64,000 bases of DNA from Siphonodentalium dalli (taxonomy: Eukaryota > Mollusca > Scaphopoda > Gadilida > Siphonodentaliidae): NCBI GenBank assembly GCA_032622095.1, contig CP136067.1:79634705-79698704 (forward strand). Reading direction: 5' to 3'. The notes beneath the pieces were generated by a model. That model did no database searches. It saw nothing but the letters and a program-made list of their open reading frames with translations, and was not told the origin of the DNA. Shown here one piece after another: positions 1 through 10,153 of the stretch; position 1 is the first letter of the stretch; each line of letters begins with the position of its first letter. A program made the translations under genes and the position numbers.

Positions 1-91
1 ATCTACACATTTATCCCTTTAAATGTTCCTTTGTTTGACTGTTTGACTGTTATTTTACCATGTCATGTGCATCTTTCCAATTAAATGAAAA

Positions 92-356
92 TGATTAAAT
101 GGATTCTCCCAACTAGTTATAAAAGTATACATTGCAATAGTCTATTATTCATGTTGTAGATTGTTCCCAGAAATATAAGCAGACAACTGACATACGAACA
201 GATAATACAACTGCAGAAGGAATCCTATTCATTGGTGGGAAATGTTTAGATCAATGAGTTCAACAAAATGGCCTACATTTGTTGAACTTATTATCTGAAC
301 ATTTCCTAAGGTAACTAACTACCTGTCAAAGAGTATTTAGTAAACTAAAGGGTTAA
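92..356. mobile_element. TTAA-type (piggyBac-like) MITE, copy 1
   Basis: This is a short non-coding element of a family seen at least ten times here. The family consensus ends are TTAA followed by CCCTTTCTTTACTAAAT, with the inverse at the other end. TTAA target sites and CCC-starting ends are typical of piggyBac non-autonomous elements. In this copy the right end (AAAGGGTTAA, to 356) is intact and the left CCCTTT end is eroded. The interior holds the family's inner inverted repeat, around GTTGAACTTATTATCTGAAC. Confidence 0.7.
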
Positions 357-671
357 ACCATAATCTATATAGGTGCGTAATCTGATAAACCTTTCATGTG
401 TTGGAATAGAGCATGTTGTTATAAACTGGTTATACCACGTGATAGTAATCTATGGATCGGCCCAACCTTAGTTTGCAGAAATTTCAAATGATGGACAGTA
501 TAGAGTCCGTATTGATAATAATTGGCATTATATATATATAATCAGCATTACTTGATGATGGTGTGCATATTGCATGACAACAGTTGGTCCAATAAATAGA
601 CAATGTATGATTAACTAAGGGTTTATTCCCCCTTAAAAACAATATCATGGAGGGAGGGAGAGAGGTATATC

Positions 672-925
672 CAAGCCTTGAAATAGCGTGTCTGTCATTT
701 GCAGAATGAGGTCCCCAGAGGGTGAATTTAGTGACGCTACCCCGCATAGCGGGCTAGCATCACCAAATTCACCCTATGGGGACCTCATTCTGCTTACACC
801 TCAGCAGAATGAGGTTCACAGAGGGTGAATTTGGTGATGCTAGCCAGCTATGTGGGGTAGCATAACTAAATTCACCCTCTGGGAACCTCATTCTGCAAAT
901 GACAGACACACTATTTCAAGGCTTG
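672..925. mobile_element. 254-bp double-foldback MITE, hAT-like, copy 1
   Basis: The terminal inverted repeats begin CAAGCCTTGAAATAG and end CTATTTCAAGGCTTG. Each half is itself a hairpin: GCAGAATGAGGTCC faces GGACCTCATTCTGC around a GCTAGC-rich centre. The flanks are GGTATATC (664-671) and GGTAAATC (926-933), an 8-bp target duplication with one mismatch. An 8-bp duplication points to the hAT superfamily. The element has no coding capacity. Confidence 0.75.
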
Positions 926-1285
926 GGTAAATCACCGATGATAAGCAAGCAAGGTTTCTACTTAGGATTACCGCTGAGGGATCCCGGGTAGACATGATGT
1001 GTGTAATTAGATCCATCAACTGTGACAGTAATGTTGTATTCGTTACTCAATTTTTGCATGGCTAGCAATGTTTCGCTTCCGACAAGGAACTTTGGTCTCA
1101 ATTGTCTCGTGTCACCCATGCATTAAGGCAGTACCCAGTGGGGAGTCGATAAATCTTATCACTATACTAATACTTTTTTATGCACACTTTGTTGCAGCTG
1201 GTGTTGTTGTCTCATCGGCGGATCGAATTGACAATCGGTGTAACAATTGAAACTAATTGTACAATATAAATGGATCGACAGTTAT

Positions 1286-1420
1286 TTAACCCTTTTTAAT
1301 AGATAGATTCATTTATTCGGTAATAAATGTGAACATTGGAATGGTCTATTATTCATCTGGAGGGATTTTCATGAAACATAAACCAACGTCAGGTAATACA
1401 AGTACTACAAACTACAACAA
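1286..1420. mobile_element. TTAA-type MITE fragment
   Basis: It has a left end TTAACCCTTT and the family interior (CATTGGAATGGTCTATTATTC, then a GGAGGGAT block). The right part is missing where a SINE begins at about 1423, so the SINE appears to have truncated or landed in it. Confidence 0.6.
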
Positions 1421-1422
1421 GG

Positions 1423-1835
1423 GAAGTCGGTAGTCGAGAGGTAGCATACTGGTCTATCGTGTTAGCGGACCGGGGATCGCAACCTGGTCAGGGTATTCTG
1501 ACAAAAATCAGAACTCGGTCAGATACCAAGTTTGTCAGGCTGAAAAGTCTCATTCGAGATCACTGAATAATGATCCGTATCCAAAATGCCGACTTCCCCC
1601 CATTACAACACTTGTCCATGTATGTTGTCGTGGGTGCAGTACGCTATCCGATCGGGCTCGGACATAAATGGCTGACCCGTGTACACGCCTCGGTGTGTGC
1701 ACGCTAAAGAACGCTACTGGAGTCACCACAGGGTTATAAAGTTACTCGGCCATGGTAGCACCTGGACCAGTGCGTCTACAACCAGAATTGGTTCCTGCAC
1801 TGTAATATCTACAGATACAGATACAGATACAACAT
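1423..1835 (+). mobile_element. tRNA-derived SINE with (ACAGAT)n tail
   Basis: The head has an RNA polymerase III A box TAGTCGAGAGG (1431-1441), matching TRGYNNARNNG. A B-box-like GATCGCAAC lies at 1475-1483 with one mismatch to GWTCRANNC. The spacing fits a tRNA-like promoter. A body of about 330 bp follows, including CACGCTAAAGAACGC, a motif style common in SINE bodies. It ends in an ACAGAT microsatellite. It is a SINE and not a functional tRNA, because no complete cloverleaf with acceptor pairing was found. Confidence 0.65.
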
Positions 1836-2278
1836 AACATCCAACCAAGGGACACCTCGGGCACCCACTCACATGTTTCAGTTTTTGTCATGACTGAAGG
1901 TCTGGCTGGGAACACTTTATTTTACTAACAAGACTGTGGAGTCGATCACCAGACTGTAAAGAGGAGAAGACTGGGACTATGAAGACTACAATAGTCAGTA
2001 CTTGTCAAATCACTTTAAAACAAGTAGTTCTAAACAGGGACACAGGTAGAGGGTCTTCGTTGAATGGTGGCATGGGAAATGGGGGCGTCCACTTTGAAAC
2101 TTCTAACTGCACAGCCCTGCCCTCCCCCAATAGATCATACCCCATTACCTCCCAACTGGACCAAACTAAACAAGAGGTGTGCACTCAGGTGCTAGCATAC
2201 CCCCACCGTGGCAAATTCAACCCGCATTATCCGTAAACCCAACAAAAAAGATTTTTAACTTTAAAGAAAATTTCGGAC
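1836..2278. other. No gene seen
   Basis: This is unique-looking AT-rich sequence. An open frame of 85 codons at 1979-2236 has no recognisable domain and I do not consider it a gene. Confidence 0.4.
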
Positions 2279-3875
2279 TACCGTACCGGCGGGTGGATAA
2301 ATCGCATCGTTGGATAAGTCGCATTGAATTTTGAAGCTTAAAATGTTGCCTTTTGGCTCTTTCTGTTGTATACGTCGCACCTATTTCAGTGGCTTGTAAG
2401 GGAACATAAAAATGACAGATTGACCTGGATTTAGAGTTATTTAGAGCAGAGGAAGCATTTTTTTTAAATAGAATTTATCACAGACGTAAAAATGAACGAA
2501 CATTCCACCAATGCTTCCGGTATTCCCAATGTGATTCGGGGGAATTCCCAAGCAGGGGAGATAACATTGGTTCATTTTCATTAGGAGTGTGTGGGAACAT
2601 GGATTATAAAACTTATTATTTTGACTTGAATGATGTTTGGACTAACTCTGGGTGGTTGAGAGTAAAATCAATGTATTAATTAACATTTATTCATCATCAT
2701 TTCAACTTGTATAACATGTGTATAACTAAATATAAATAAAACAGAAACATTTGACTTCACTTTCACAAGTTCAGGACAGAATGCAGCTTTGCCGCGATTT
2801 GCTCGTTTGTCTCTACGCATGGCAAAAATCATATCTTTCTTTTTGCGCCAGTCCCTGATTATTTTCTCGCTAACACCAAACTCTCGTTCTGCAGGCCGAT
2901 TACCATGTTCATTTGCGAATTTTATCACTTTCAACTTGTATGACTTTCGTAACTTAGACGTTTCCTTTTGATGCCACGTTTATCCATTTTGAATTCGAAG
3001 AAAACTGATAGGCATAATGAAGCACGATGTCATTTGAATAGTTTTATTAAGGTATGAGGAAAGACACACAATATCCTATCATTTATAGGAATATAAAACT
3101 GAGACTCGGCTTACTGTTGTTTTAGGATAATGGCCTCGTTAATTTAGTTGTCGCCTAATTGTCGCGAAGCATGAATGAAAACGCTTTGGGCTAATAGTGA
3201 TGCAATGCACTCTTCAGTATTAAGTGTCAACTACTACGTGGGGATTAAATGTTATGCGTACACGGTACAGCATAAAATAATGTTTATGTAATATAAACAG
3301 GAGTACGCGGCTTCGCACATAAGCCTCATTAAAATATGAGAACACGCTGTCCAGACATGCATTTAGAGTCTTTAGGGCTTTTATTATGCTCATTCCAGGG
3401 CATTAAATAAACATTCCGATGTGACGTCATCTGCTAGAAGTTTGCAGACATCAAAGAGATCATACCGCAGTCATTGTATGTGGGTCACTCATGCACGTGT
3501 TACACAGTCAGGTCAAGGACGCCCACTGTTTGTGAATTTGCTGCTGTTTATAATTGCGGTTGAATTCTTAGATATCAATACATATAATACGATATATATG
3601 TTTTAAATGTCGGACAGGCAATAAAATAAAGACAAAGTACATATGAGGATGGGGTATTTATTTATTTTTTGTATACCGAATTGTATTATTTTATCGCGTT
3701 GCAGTTAGTTTGCGTCGGCATTTTGTCCCGTTATTTACCTGTGATCGCAGTTGATTCCTCAAAATTCGGCTGAAAATATGCCCCTCATTGACTTACCGAT
3801 CTATAAGTCGCAGGAGGATTTTAATAGGGCAAATTGGGTTAAAAAGATGCGACTTATCCACCGGCCGGTACGGTA
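2279..3875. mobile_element. pogo-like DNA transposon relic with TA target duplication
   Basis: The terminal inverted repeats are about 28 bp (26 of 28 match). The left end starts CCGTACCGGCGGGTGGATAA after TA (2279-2280). The right end closes with TTATCCACCGGCCGGTACGG before TA (3874-3875). TA duplication and an internal Brinker/CENP-B-like DNA-binding domain suggest the pogo branch of Tc1/mariner. The DDE catalytic domain is absent, so it cannot move by itself. Its interior is shared with the differently ended element at 56049-57489. Confidence 0.7.
2680..2990 (-). pseudogene. Transposase remnant: Brinker-type helix-turn-helix DNA-binding domain
   Basis: The readable minus-strand frame contains VIKFANEHGNRPAEREFGVS followed by EKIIRDWRKKK and a basic KRANRG segment. 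This is the pattern of the Brinker DNA-binding (homeodomain-like) domain found at the N-terminus of many pogo-type transposases and related host proteins: a helix, the turn around NRPAEREFGVS, then a recognition helix ending IRDWRKKK. A likely original start (ATG, reading MDKRGIK) lies near 2988 but is one base out of frame with the domain, so there is a frameshift near 2970. After PELVKV the frame runs into unrelated residues and a stop, and no catalytic domain follows. I infer a dead fragment. A domesticated DNA-binding gene is unlikely given the frameshift. Confidence 0.65.
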
Positions 3876-3894
3876 ATTATATCGATATGGTGTC

Positions 3895-4330
3895 ACAAGA
3901 AGCTTGTACAGAAAAAATTATTCAAATTGGTTCATATTTGTTAAAAGTTATTAAGTCAGACAGAATTTTCTAAGTCAAAATAAGTCGAAAATGAAGTGTA
4001 ATATTACGAAAAACAGTTTGAGCCAATCCCTAGCCGCATCATGTAGAGAGGGTATTATGAGAAGCATGTATACCAAAAATTATTGAAATCGGTTCATATT
4101 TGTTAAAGTTATTAAGTCGGACAGAATTTTCTAAGTCAAAATAAGTCGAAAATGAGGCGTAACTTGAAAAAAAAAAGTCGGACCGAACCGCAATTAGCAC
4201 CATGCGGAGATTGCATACAAAAACTTATTGAAATCGGTTCATAGTTGTTCGAGTTATGAGGTCGGACGGACGGACAGACGGACACACGTGCATGTTTTTG
4301 CTCAAAAAGTGGATACTGGGCTTACTCAGG
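3895..4330. repeat. Degenerate tandem repeat, about 145-165 bp period, with (GGAC)n end
   Basis: Three diverged units share TTATTGAAATCGGTTCATA and a TCTAAGTCAAAATAAGTCG block. The end is a GGACGGACAGACGG microsatellite at 4262-4285 and a poly-C run at 4337-4345. The layout (diverged units, then a GGAC-type microsatellite) matches other elements in the window such as 38105-39010. Confidence 0.55.
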
Positions 4331-5851
4331 AGGACCCCCCCCCCCATGTGCAAACATTCACTTAGCCTTCAGGTGGCGACCTACCATAATATTATATACA
4401 AATACAATGTTTTGTATTTGATGAGTTCACAAGTTAATTTAGTTACACTAATGCTTATTAATCAAGCTAATTCTTACAAAAACACAAAAGTTAGGTGCAG
4501 GTGAAAATACATCACTCTTCTTCATTGTCAAAGGATCCTACAAAAATACCAAGTCATTACTCCACATCCCATTGGATTTACTCTGATAGAGGTGTGAGCA
4601 ATAAGTGACACATCCTTTGATTTTATTGATTTGATACCTCTTTGATTGATCCAACAACTAAGAATAGAATAAGATGTGTATAATTCACAACAATATTAAC
4701 ACAAGTGTATACTATTATACATCTTTATTTTTTAAGAAACACAACTGGAAAAAATAATATAAGCTCAGATATGCTTGAGTGTCTTCTCTTATTCTACAGG
4801 ATAGAAAGATGTGATTGTATTCACCTTCCAAATGCTCAAAAGTGGGGGTGAGCTTATCTATGAGGATCACCCCATGTTTTATTTAGGGTAAAAAACCCAG
4901 ACTTGGATTATCTTCGAGGAACACAAATCAGTGACTAACTAGACAGGCTGTAAATGTGTGCCATTAAAGGCAGTTTGTACTCTGCTGATTTTAATGTCAT
5001 GATGTAATAACAAGAATCAAAGCAGTCTCACAGTAGCACTGCTCGACTGGGAGGGGAATCTAGAGTAGTTTTTTTTCAAAACCACAAGGCGATATGGACT
5101 CCAAAATACACCAAATAATATTTGCTTTTGAATTTTTCCAGGCATCGAAATAGGTTGATAAATATCTTAGATACCTTTATGCGAACATTATATCAAAACG
5201 AAGCACTGAAGTCATAAGATCTACAACTTCGAACACAATAATCAGGCCAGAGCCATTGTTGCACCATTTGCATTCACTGACTAGAAAAAGTATATTGCAT
5301 TATCTTATCTTGAAACTATTTTAACTTGATGCACTGTTTTCTCTTCATTTTAATCATCAAAATTATGTAGTATCATAAACATTTCAGAGCGATGACAGTT
5401 TTTAAAATTTAACTGGCACAAACAAAACAATTTCTTATTTACCCCAAAAAATAAGAAACAAAGCACTATTTATTCAGAGGTACATATCAGAATGAGCCAT
5501 GTTCATTCTTCAACAATGAGACTGAAAGCTCTCAAAAAATAAAGCATTAGCATTAGTATATTTCCTTCTCTGCCCTTCCTTTCCTTTTGGTTTATATCTA
5601 TCTCTTCCTATTTCTCTGTTTTTGATCTTCATGTAGCCATTAAACCGTCCCTTTTCTTTTCTTTTCTATATAGGAAAAGTGAGACTCTTGTTTTCTGTCT
5701 GAGGCAGTATCTGAGGCAATAATTCCTCTCACTTCAATAAGTTTATAGAAAGCAAATCCATATATTAGTATTTCATGTTTTGTCGACCTGTTTTGATCCT
5801 CAGAATGAGGTAAAATCACTAAGTTCTGATGCCTGAAAATTAAGAGTTGCT
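4331..5851. other. Gene-free stretch
   Basis: No open frame with domain-like composition, no clear exon and no recognised repeat apart from simple AT-rich sequence. Undetected small exons of the minus-strand Ric-8-like gene could lie here, since its downstream exons should be at lower coordinates than 8888. I could not recognise any. Confidence 0.4.
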
Positions 5852-6048
5852 TTAACCCTATCTTTACTAGATGGATTCTCATATTCAGTTACAAAAGTAA
5901 ACATTGAAATGGGCTAATATTAATCTGGAGGGATGTTCAAGAAATATAATCAGACGTCAGGCAGACAACTAGATAATACAATGGCAGAAGCGAAATACTC
6001 GTTGGACGGGACTACTCATAAATGAGTATTTAGCAAAGAAAGGGTTAA
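5852..6048. mobile_element. TTAA-type MITE, complete copy
   Basis: It is bounded by TTAACCCTATCTTTACTAGA on the left and TTTAGCAAAGAAAGGGTTAA on the right, with TTAA at both edges. It is a shortened version of the family, lacking the inner hairpin. Confidence 0.75.
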
Positions 6049-6294
6049 ACCAACTGTGGCCACCATGAGAGGTAATCAATTCAGACCACTCTGGCGGAGA
6101 TCCTTTCTACACCCAGAATACCAACGTCAGACAAGAGAGTACTAAGATGATTGCACGATTTCATTTCTTCTTATCTGATTGCATTAACAGTCTGTCTTTG
6201 CTTCAAGTTTAATATAATTCCAACAAAGATCGATTTGAAGCACCACTTTAAATGCATTTGATGACCCAACGAGTGTCCTTAGTGTTGTGAATGC

Positions 6295-6549
6295 CAAGCC
6301 TTGAAATAGGGTGTCTGTCATTTGCAGAATGAGGTCCCCAGAGGGTGAATTTAGTGATGCTACCCTGCATAGCAGGCTAGCATCACCAAATTCACCCTCT
6401 GGGGACCTAATTCTGCTGAGGTGTAAGCAGAATGAGGTCCCCAGAGGGTGAATTTGGTGATTGTAGCCCGCTATGCAGGGTAGCATCACTAAATTCACCC
6501 TCTGGGGACCTCATTCTGCAAATGACAAGACACACTATTTCAAGGCTTG
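6295..6549. mobile_element. 255-bp double-foldback MITE, hAT-like, copy 2
   Basis: Ends and inner hairpins are as in 672-925. The flanks GTGAATGC (6287-6294) and GTGAATGG (6550-6557) form an 8-bp target duplication with one mismatch. The independent duplication at this copy supports the boundary call for the family. Confidence 0.8.
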
Positions 6550-6788
6550 GTGAATGGCAAGAAATGCTTTCATGTCAAGTGGATGCAACAGTGGATGGCA
6601 GATTATGGTTCTGCGCAGTGACTGTTTCTGCGTGAAAAGGTGTTAGACTAGCATCTACATCTACTTGATACTCCATTGCCATCACTGACCTGAGGATTAT
6701 GTGGATTGGTTAGTATCTCTATAGGAAAATAAAGATAGCTCTCGTCACCCTGTACTTCAATGTTGTCTCAATGCTTATAATCTCATTC

Positions 6789-7257
6789 TTAAATGAAAGT
6801 TTCGATAACAATGTAGCTCAACATGGAGAGGTGATACTGGCATACCAGTCTCTTAGAAAAGCCCACAAAAATCCTATCTCGGAATTAGGTCTCTAGAACT
6901 CTCTATTAAAATTAGGTTATGTGTTGAAGGGATTCCCTCCATTTCAATGGAGAGTGGCACAGACTCGCACGATTTCATTGGTTTATGTCAAAGCAGATCA
7001 CGTCAACAAGTGTTGGCTGAAGGGTGTGCCAATGAACTTAAATATGAAATCCAAGATGGCTGCTAGCAGATTAAATGAATTTCGGAAAAAATCAATAGCT
7101 CCTATCTGTATATTACCCCGAAGATCCATATGAAGTTTGGTGATGATCAGATGAGAGATGTAGCGCTGAAGAAAATAGTTGACAGATTCACGCACGGATT
7201 ACGGATGCAAACCCATTGCAATAGCTCAAACTTGACTCTGTCAAGTTGAGCTAATAA
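6789..7257. repeat. Diverged AAGATGGC-family element
   Basis: The left edge has TAGCTCAACATGGAGAGG and the right edge has GCAATAGCTCAAACTTG followed by CAAGTTGAGCTAA. The interior keeps CCAAGATGGCTGCTAGCAG. These are the boundaries of the repeat family seen intact at 48184-50800, in a single-unit, degenerate form. Confidence 0.6.
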
Positions 7258-7484
7258 GGTAATCTTGACCACACAACCCATTCTATTGGCAACTAAATCA
7301 CGTATTAAGGATTGTTTCCCCATAACCCTACCTGATTTCCGGCAAGTAATTTCCAGGGCTTACCAAAATTGAAATATACTGCCAAAAGACTTGATTTATT
7401 GATTCTTTTCTAGATGGGCTCTTTGCCCACACACATTCCCTCAGTAATACTTTAGAGTCACACCCACAGTTTTGAGGGGGTGGG

Positions 7485-7630
7485 AGATGGCTCAATTGGT
7501 AAGGTTCATCAAATTATTATTAGCAATGACAGAGCTGGTTCTAATCCCATGAAGCGCAGATTTATGATCAAAGCAAAATGGGTAGGTAAGATTGTCAGTT
7601 GCTTTCCGGGAGTCGCTGGTTTCTAATTAA
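7485..7630 (+). mobile_element. tRNA-derived SINE (short)
   Basis: An A box TGGCTCAATTG (7498-7508) fits TRGYNNARNNG. A B-box-like GGTTCTAATCC lies at 7547-7557 with one mismatch. The spacing is tRNA-like. The tail is short and poorly defined. No functional tRNA fold was identified. Confidence 0.5.
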
Positions 7631-7642
7631 CTAAATTCTAAA

Positions 7643-7780
7643 TTAACCCTTTCTTTGCTAAATAGATTCCCCATTGGTGGGAAACATTCAGATAATAAAT
7701 TAAACAATTGTCGAACTTATTATCTGAACATTTCCAATGGGAACGACTCATCAATTAGTCTTTAGTACAGAAAGGGTTAA
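7643..7780. mobile_element. TTAA-type MITE, complete short copy
   Basis: It runs from TTAACCCTTTCTTTGCTAAA to TAGTACAGAAAGGGTTAA with TTAA at both edges. The centre retains a hairpin, TTCAGATAATAAATT against the later TTATTATCTGAA. Confidence 0.8.
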
Positions 7781-7929
7781 CGGTCAAATAAATATTTAAA
7801 ATTGCTGTAACCAAAACAACCAAGCTACAACAGAATGGTCACTGGATATGAGAAAGTGTGGATACTCATTATTTTCAGAAAACACATTATTATCAAATCA
7901 GCTACAAGAAAAGCTTGAAAGCACTAAAG

Positions 7930-8120
7930 CAGTAATGCCCGAAGTATATGACCCTTTAACAACAGCAGAATTATGGACAAAATTTCAGGATTTAGTCGGA
8001 AATATGGCTTGTTGCCATTCATCAGAAAGCTCTCACCGAAAGCCGTATTTCCGACTAAATCCTGAAAAATTTCCCATAATTCTGCTGTGGTTTAGGGGTC
8101 GATAATTCAGGACATTACTG
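7930..8120. mobile_element. TA-type palindromic MITE, copy 1
   Basis: This is an almost full-length hairpin. It opens CAGTAATGCC and closes GGACATTACTG before TA. Its arms hold CAGCAGAATTATGG, TTTCAGGATTTAGTCGGAAA and their complements. The family occurs at least seven times in the window, usually as CAGTAATG...CATTACTG flanked by TA, which suggests a Tc1/mariner-type mobiliser. Confidence 0.75.
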
Positions 8121-8887
8121 TAAATGTGTTTCAATCAACTTTGCTGGAGCAACTAACAATAATCATCTTCTTTACTATATAGAACTGCCTTACTGAAATG
8201 TCACCAGGGAAAGATCTCATCTCAGAGATGGATATTATTCCATTTCTTCTCGTGATGCTATAAATATTGCCTTGATTTGTTGTTTTCTACCTTTGTTGCC
8301 ATGGAATCAAATTATCACTAATTATCAATGATTCTCAATGTCAGTATGTGTCTCACCATGGTCCTTTCTATGCATGGATCACAGTCTGAGAGAGCCTCAG
8401 CTCAGGTCATATGCTCTGCAGTATAATCAGGAGCATCATAAGCAGTAGGGGGGGGAATTCTCAGAGGGACTCTTTTCCAAATACCAACTGAGGCTACGCA
8501 ATTTGGAATTCAGCTAATTACACTGTTGTGGTTACTTCAAAGAAATTGTTTATTGTTTGTGGCAATTTTAGCTCTTTAGCTTCATTTTAATAGTATAAAA
8601 CAAAAATTGGCACTTTATCTAATATCCATGTTTTTGGTGCCAGAGCTATAACAGTAAAATCCTGATTATTTTTTCAATCTGAATGTCTATAAAATGACAT
8701 CGTAAGTATACAAATATGGAGTTTTTAAGACAACACCAATCTCGTAGTCCTAACTTTTATCATAAACCATAGATGAAGTCAAATTTTCAGGTTTATCCAG
8801 TCTTATTTTTATTCTGGGTGACTACTTATAAAAATTATATTATTATAAAAATGCAGAATAGCGGGGCCATTTCCAATATACACTCAC

Positions 8888-9107
8888 CACTAAAATCACT
8901 CTGTTGAACAGTGACAAATTCTCCTTCCTCATTGGCGTAATACTCCAAACCAGCAAGCCGTATCATCATGCTTAAAAGGCCATCTGTCGTCATGATCTCA
9001 AGGTTTTCTTTGTCTCGACTGAGGATTCGCAGAGCTTGCAGACATAGAGTGCTGATTCTTACTGACGGTTGATGCATCAACCGCAGCAGCACAGCTTCAA
9101 CCCATTT
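8888..9107 (-). CDS. Ric-8/synembryn-like protein, internal exon (partial gene)
   Basis: Ric-8 proteins are cytosolic armadillo-like chaperones and nucleotide exchange factors for heterotrimeric G-protein alpha subunits. This 220-bp exon encodes about 73 residues containing LCLQALRILSRDKENL and then TTDGLLSMMIRLAGLEYY, which resembles the early helical repeats of Ric-8 (the RILSRD signature). On the minus strand it is preceded by a strong acceptor, a pyrimidine tract ending TTTCTTTCACAG at 9108, and followed by a donor GTGAGTG at 8887. It starts in phase 0 and ends after one base of the next codon. The upstream exon at 24948-24995 joins in frame. The following exon should lie below 8888 but was not found. 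The surrounding sequence reads open only by chance into intron and SINE. The family call rests on motif memory with no search, so a different armadillo-like protein is possible. Confidence 0.65.
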
Positions 9108-9143
9108 CTGTGAAAGAAAAATGCAGTTGATAAATTGCATATG

Positions 9144-9320
9144 TAGTGGCGCAGTGGTCCAGTGGTTATCATGCTTGACTTGTAACATCATGGCTAGAAT
9201 GAAACTCCATGTGTTGTTGGTAGGCTTCGGCAAGCTCTTTAATATGGTACCTGACACTTGTCATAGGAAACATTCCGCTATAACCAAGTACCTGGTTGGA
9301 CACACTGACAAAAAGATAAT
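9144..9320 (+). mobile_element. tRNA-derived SINE beside the Ric-8-like exon
   Basis: It has a perfect A box, TGGTCCAGTGG (9155-9165), and a weak B-box-like segment near 9198. The body contains GGCAAGCTCTTTAA, a SINE-like motif. The head lies only about 36 bp from the exon's splice acceptor, in the antisense direction to the gene. Confidence 0.5.
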
Positions 9321-9327
9321 CCAATTG

Positions 9328-9454
9328 CAGATGGATTTGTATTAATCAGTGGGAAATGTTCAGAAAATAAATTCAACAAATGATCTGATGATCTTTAATA
9401 TTATCTGAACATTTCCTAATGATCTACTCAAGTATTTAGTAAAGAAAATGTTAA
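9328..9454. mobile_element. TTAA-type MITE fragment
   Basis: It shows the family's inner block (GGGAAATGTTCAGA, then ATTATCTGAACATTTCC) and the right end TATTTAGTAAAGAAAATGTTAA. The left end is missing. Confidence 0.65.
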
Positions 9455-9937
9455 ACACATTGAAACTATCCGTTAATATTATTGAGTTACAGACATACAT
9501 GTATAGAAAACATGTGATTCCTTATTTAACCTTCCTAATTCAGCCCTCTGTTCAAGAAATGTTATTTTATTTCGCACTTTGAAGAAAAGTTAAGTTCATT
9601 TTATTCTTTAATTTTTCATCCATTCTATTAGTATTTGTTTACAGACATTCTTCACGAGATAAACAAAGTGACTCTGCCTACATACTCGCTGGAGCTTTAT
9701 AGGGTAGGGAAAAACCAAACGAACATCGATAAACATAAAGTTAAACTAAAAGTATTAGACAGTATTCAACCTAGGGGAATTATCTGATGTATATGATAAG
9801 CATCAGGCAGACAATGATCCTCAGGATTGATGTTGACTGTATAAGCATAAACGCATTGATGTGGAGTTACCGTATTATCATTATGATTTGCGTATTATCA
9901 TTATGATTTGCGCCAAACTTTACTAGACATACAACTA

Positions 9938-10151
9938 CAGTAATACCCTTAATAATCGACTCCTTAACCACAGCAGAATTATGGGTAATTTTTCAGGATT
10001 TAGGCGGAAATAAGGCTTGTTACCATTCATTGGAAAGCTCTCACTGAGAGCTATCCGATGAATGGCAACAAGCCATATTTCCGATTAAATCCTGAAAAAT
10101 TACCCATAATTCTGCTGTGGTTAAGGACGTCAATTATTTTGGGCATTACTG
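9938..10151. mobile_element. TA-type palindromic MITE, complete copy
   Basis: It runs from CAGTAATACCC to GGGCATTACTG with TA at 9936-9937 and 10152-10153. The arms of roughly 100 bp are near-perfect complements, so a single strand would fold into one long hairpin. Confidence 0.8.
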
Positions 10152-10153
10152 TA

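Noticed and set aside
1431..1500. Possible tRNA gene
   Set aside because: A and B boxes are present, but the B box is imperfect and I found no acceptor-stem pairing. The following body and microsatellite tail fit a SINE.
8835..9257. Single 140-codon minus-strand gene
   Set aside because: The ends of this frame run into a SINE and intron-like sequence. Strong splice signals define a 220-bp exon (8888-9107) instead.
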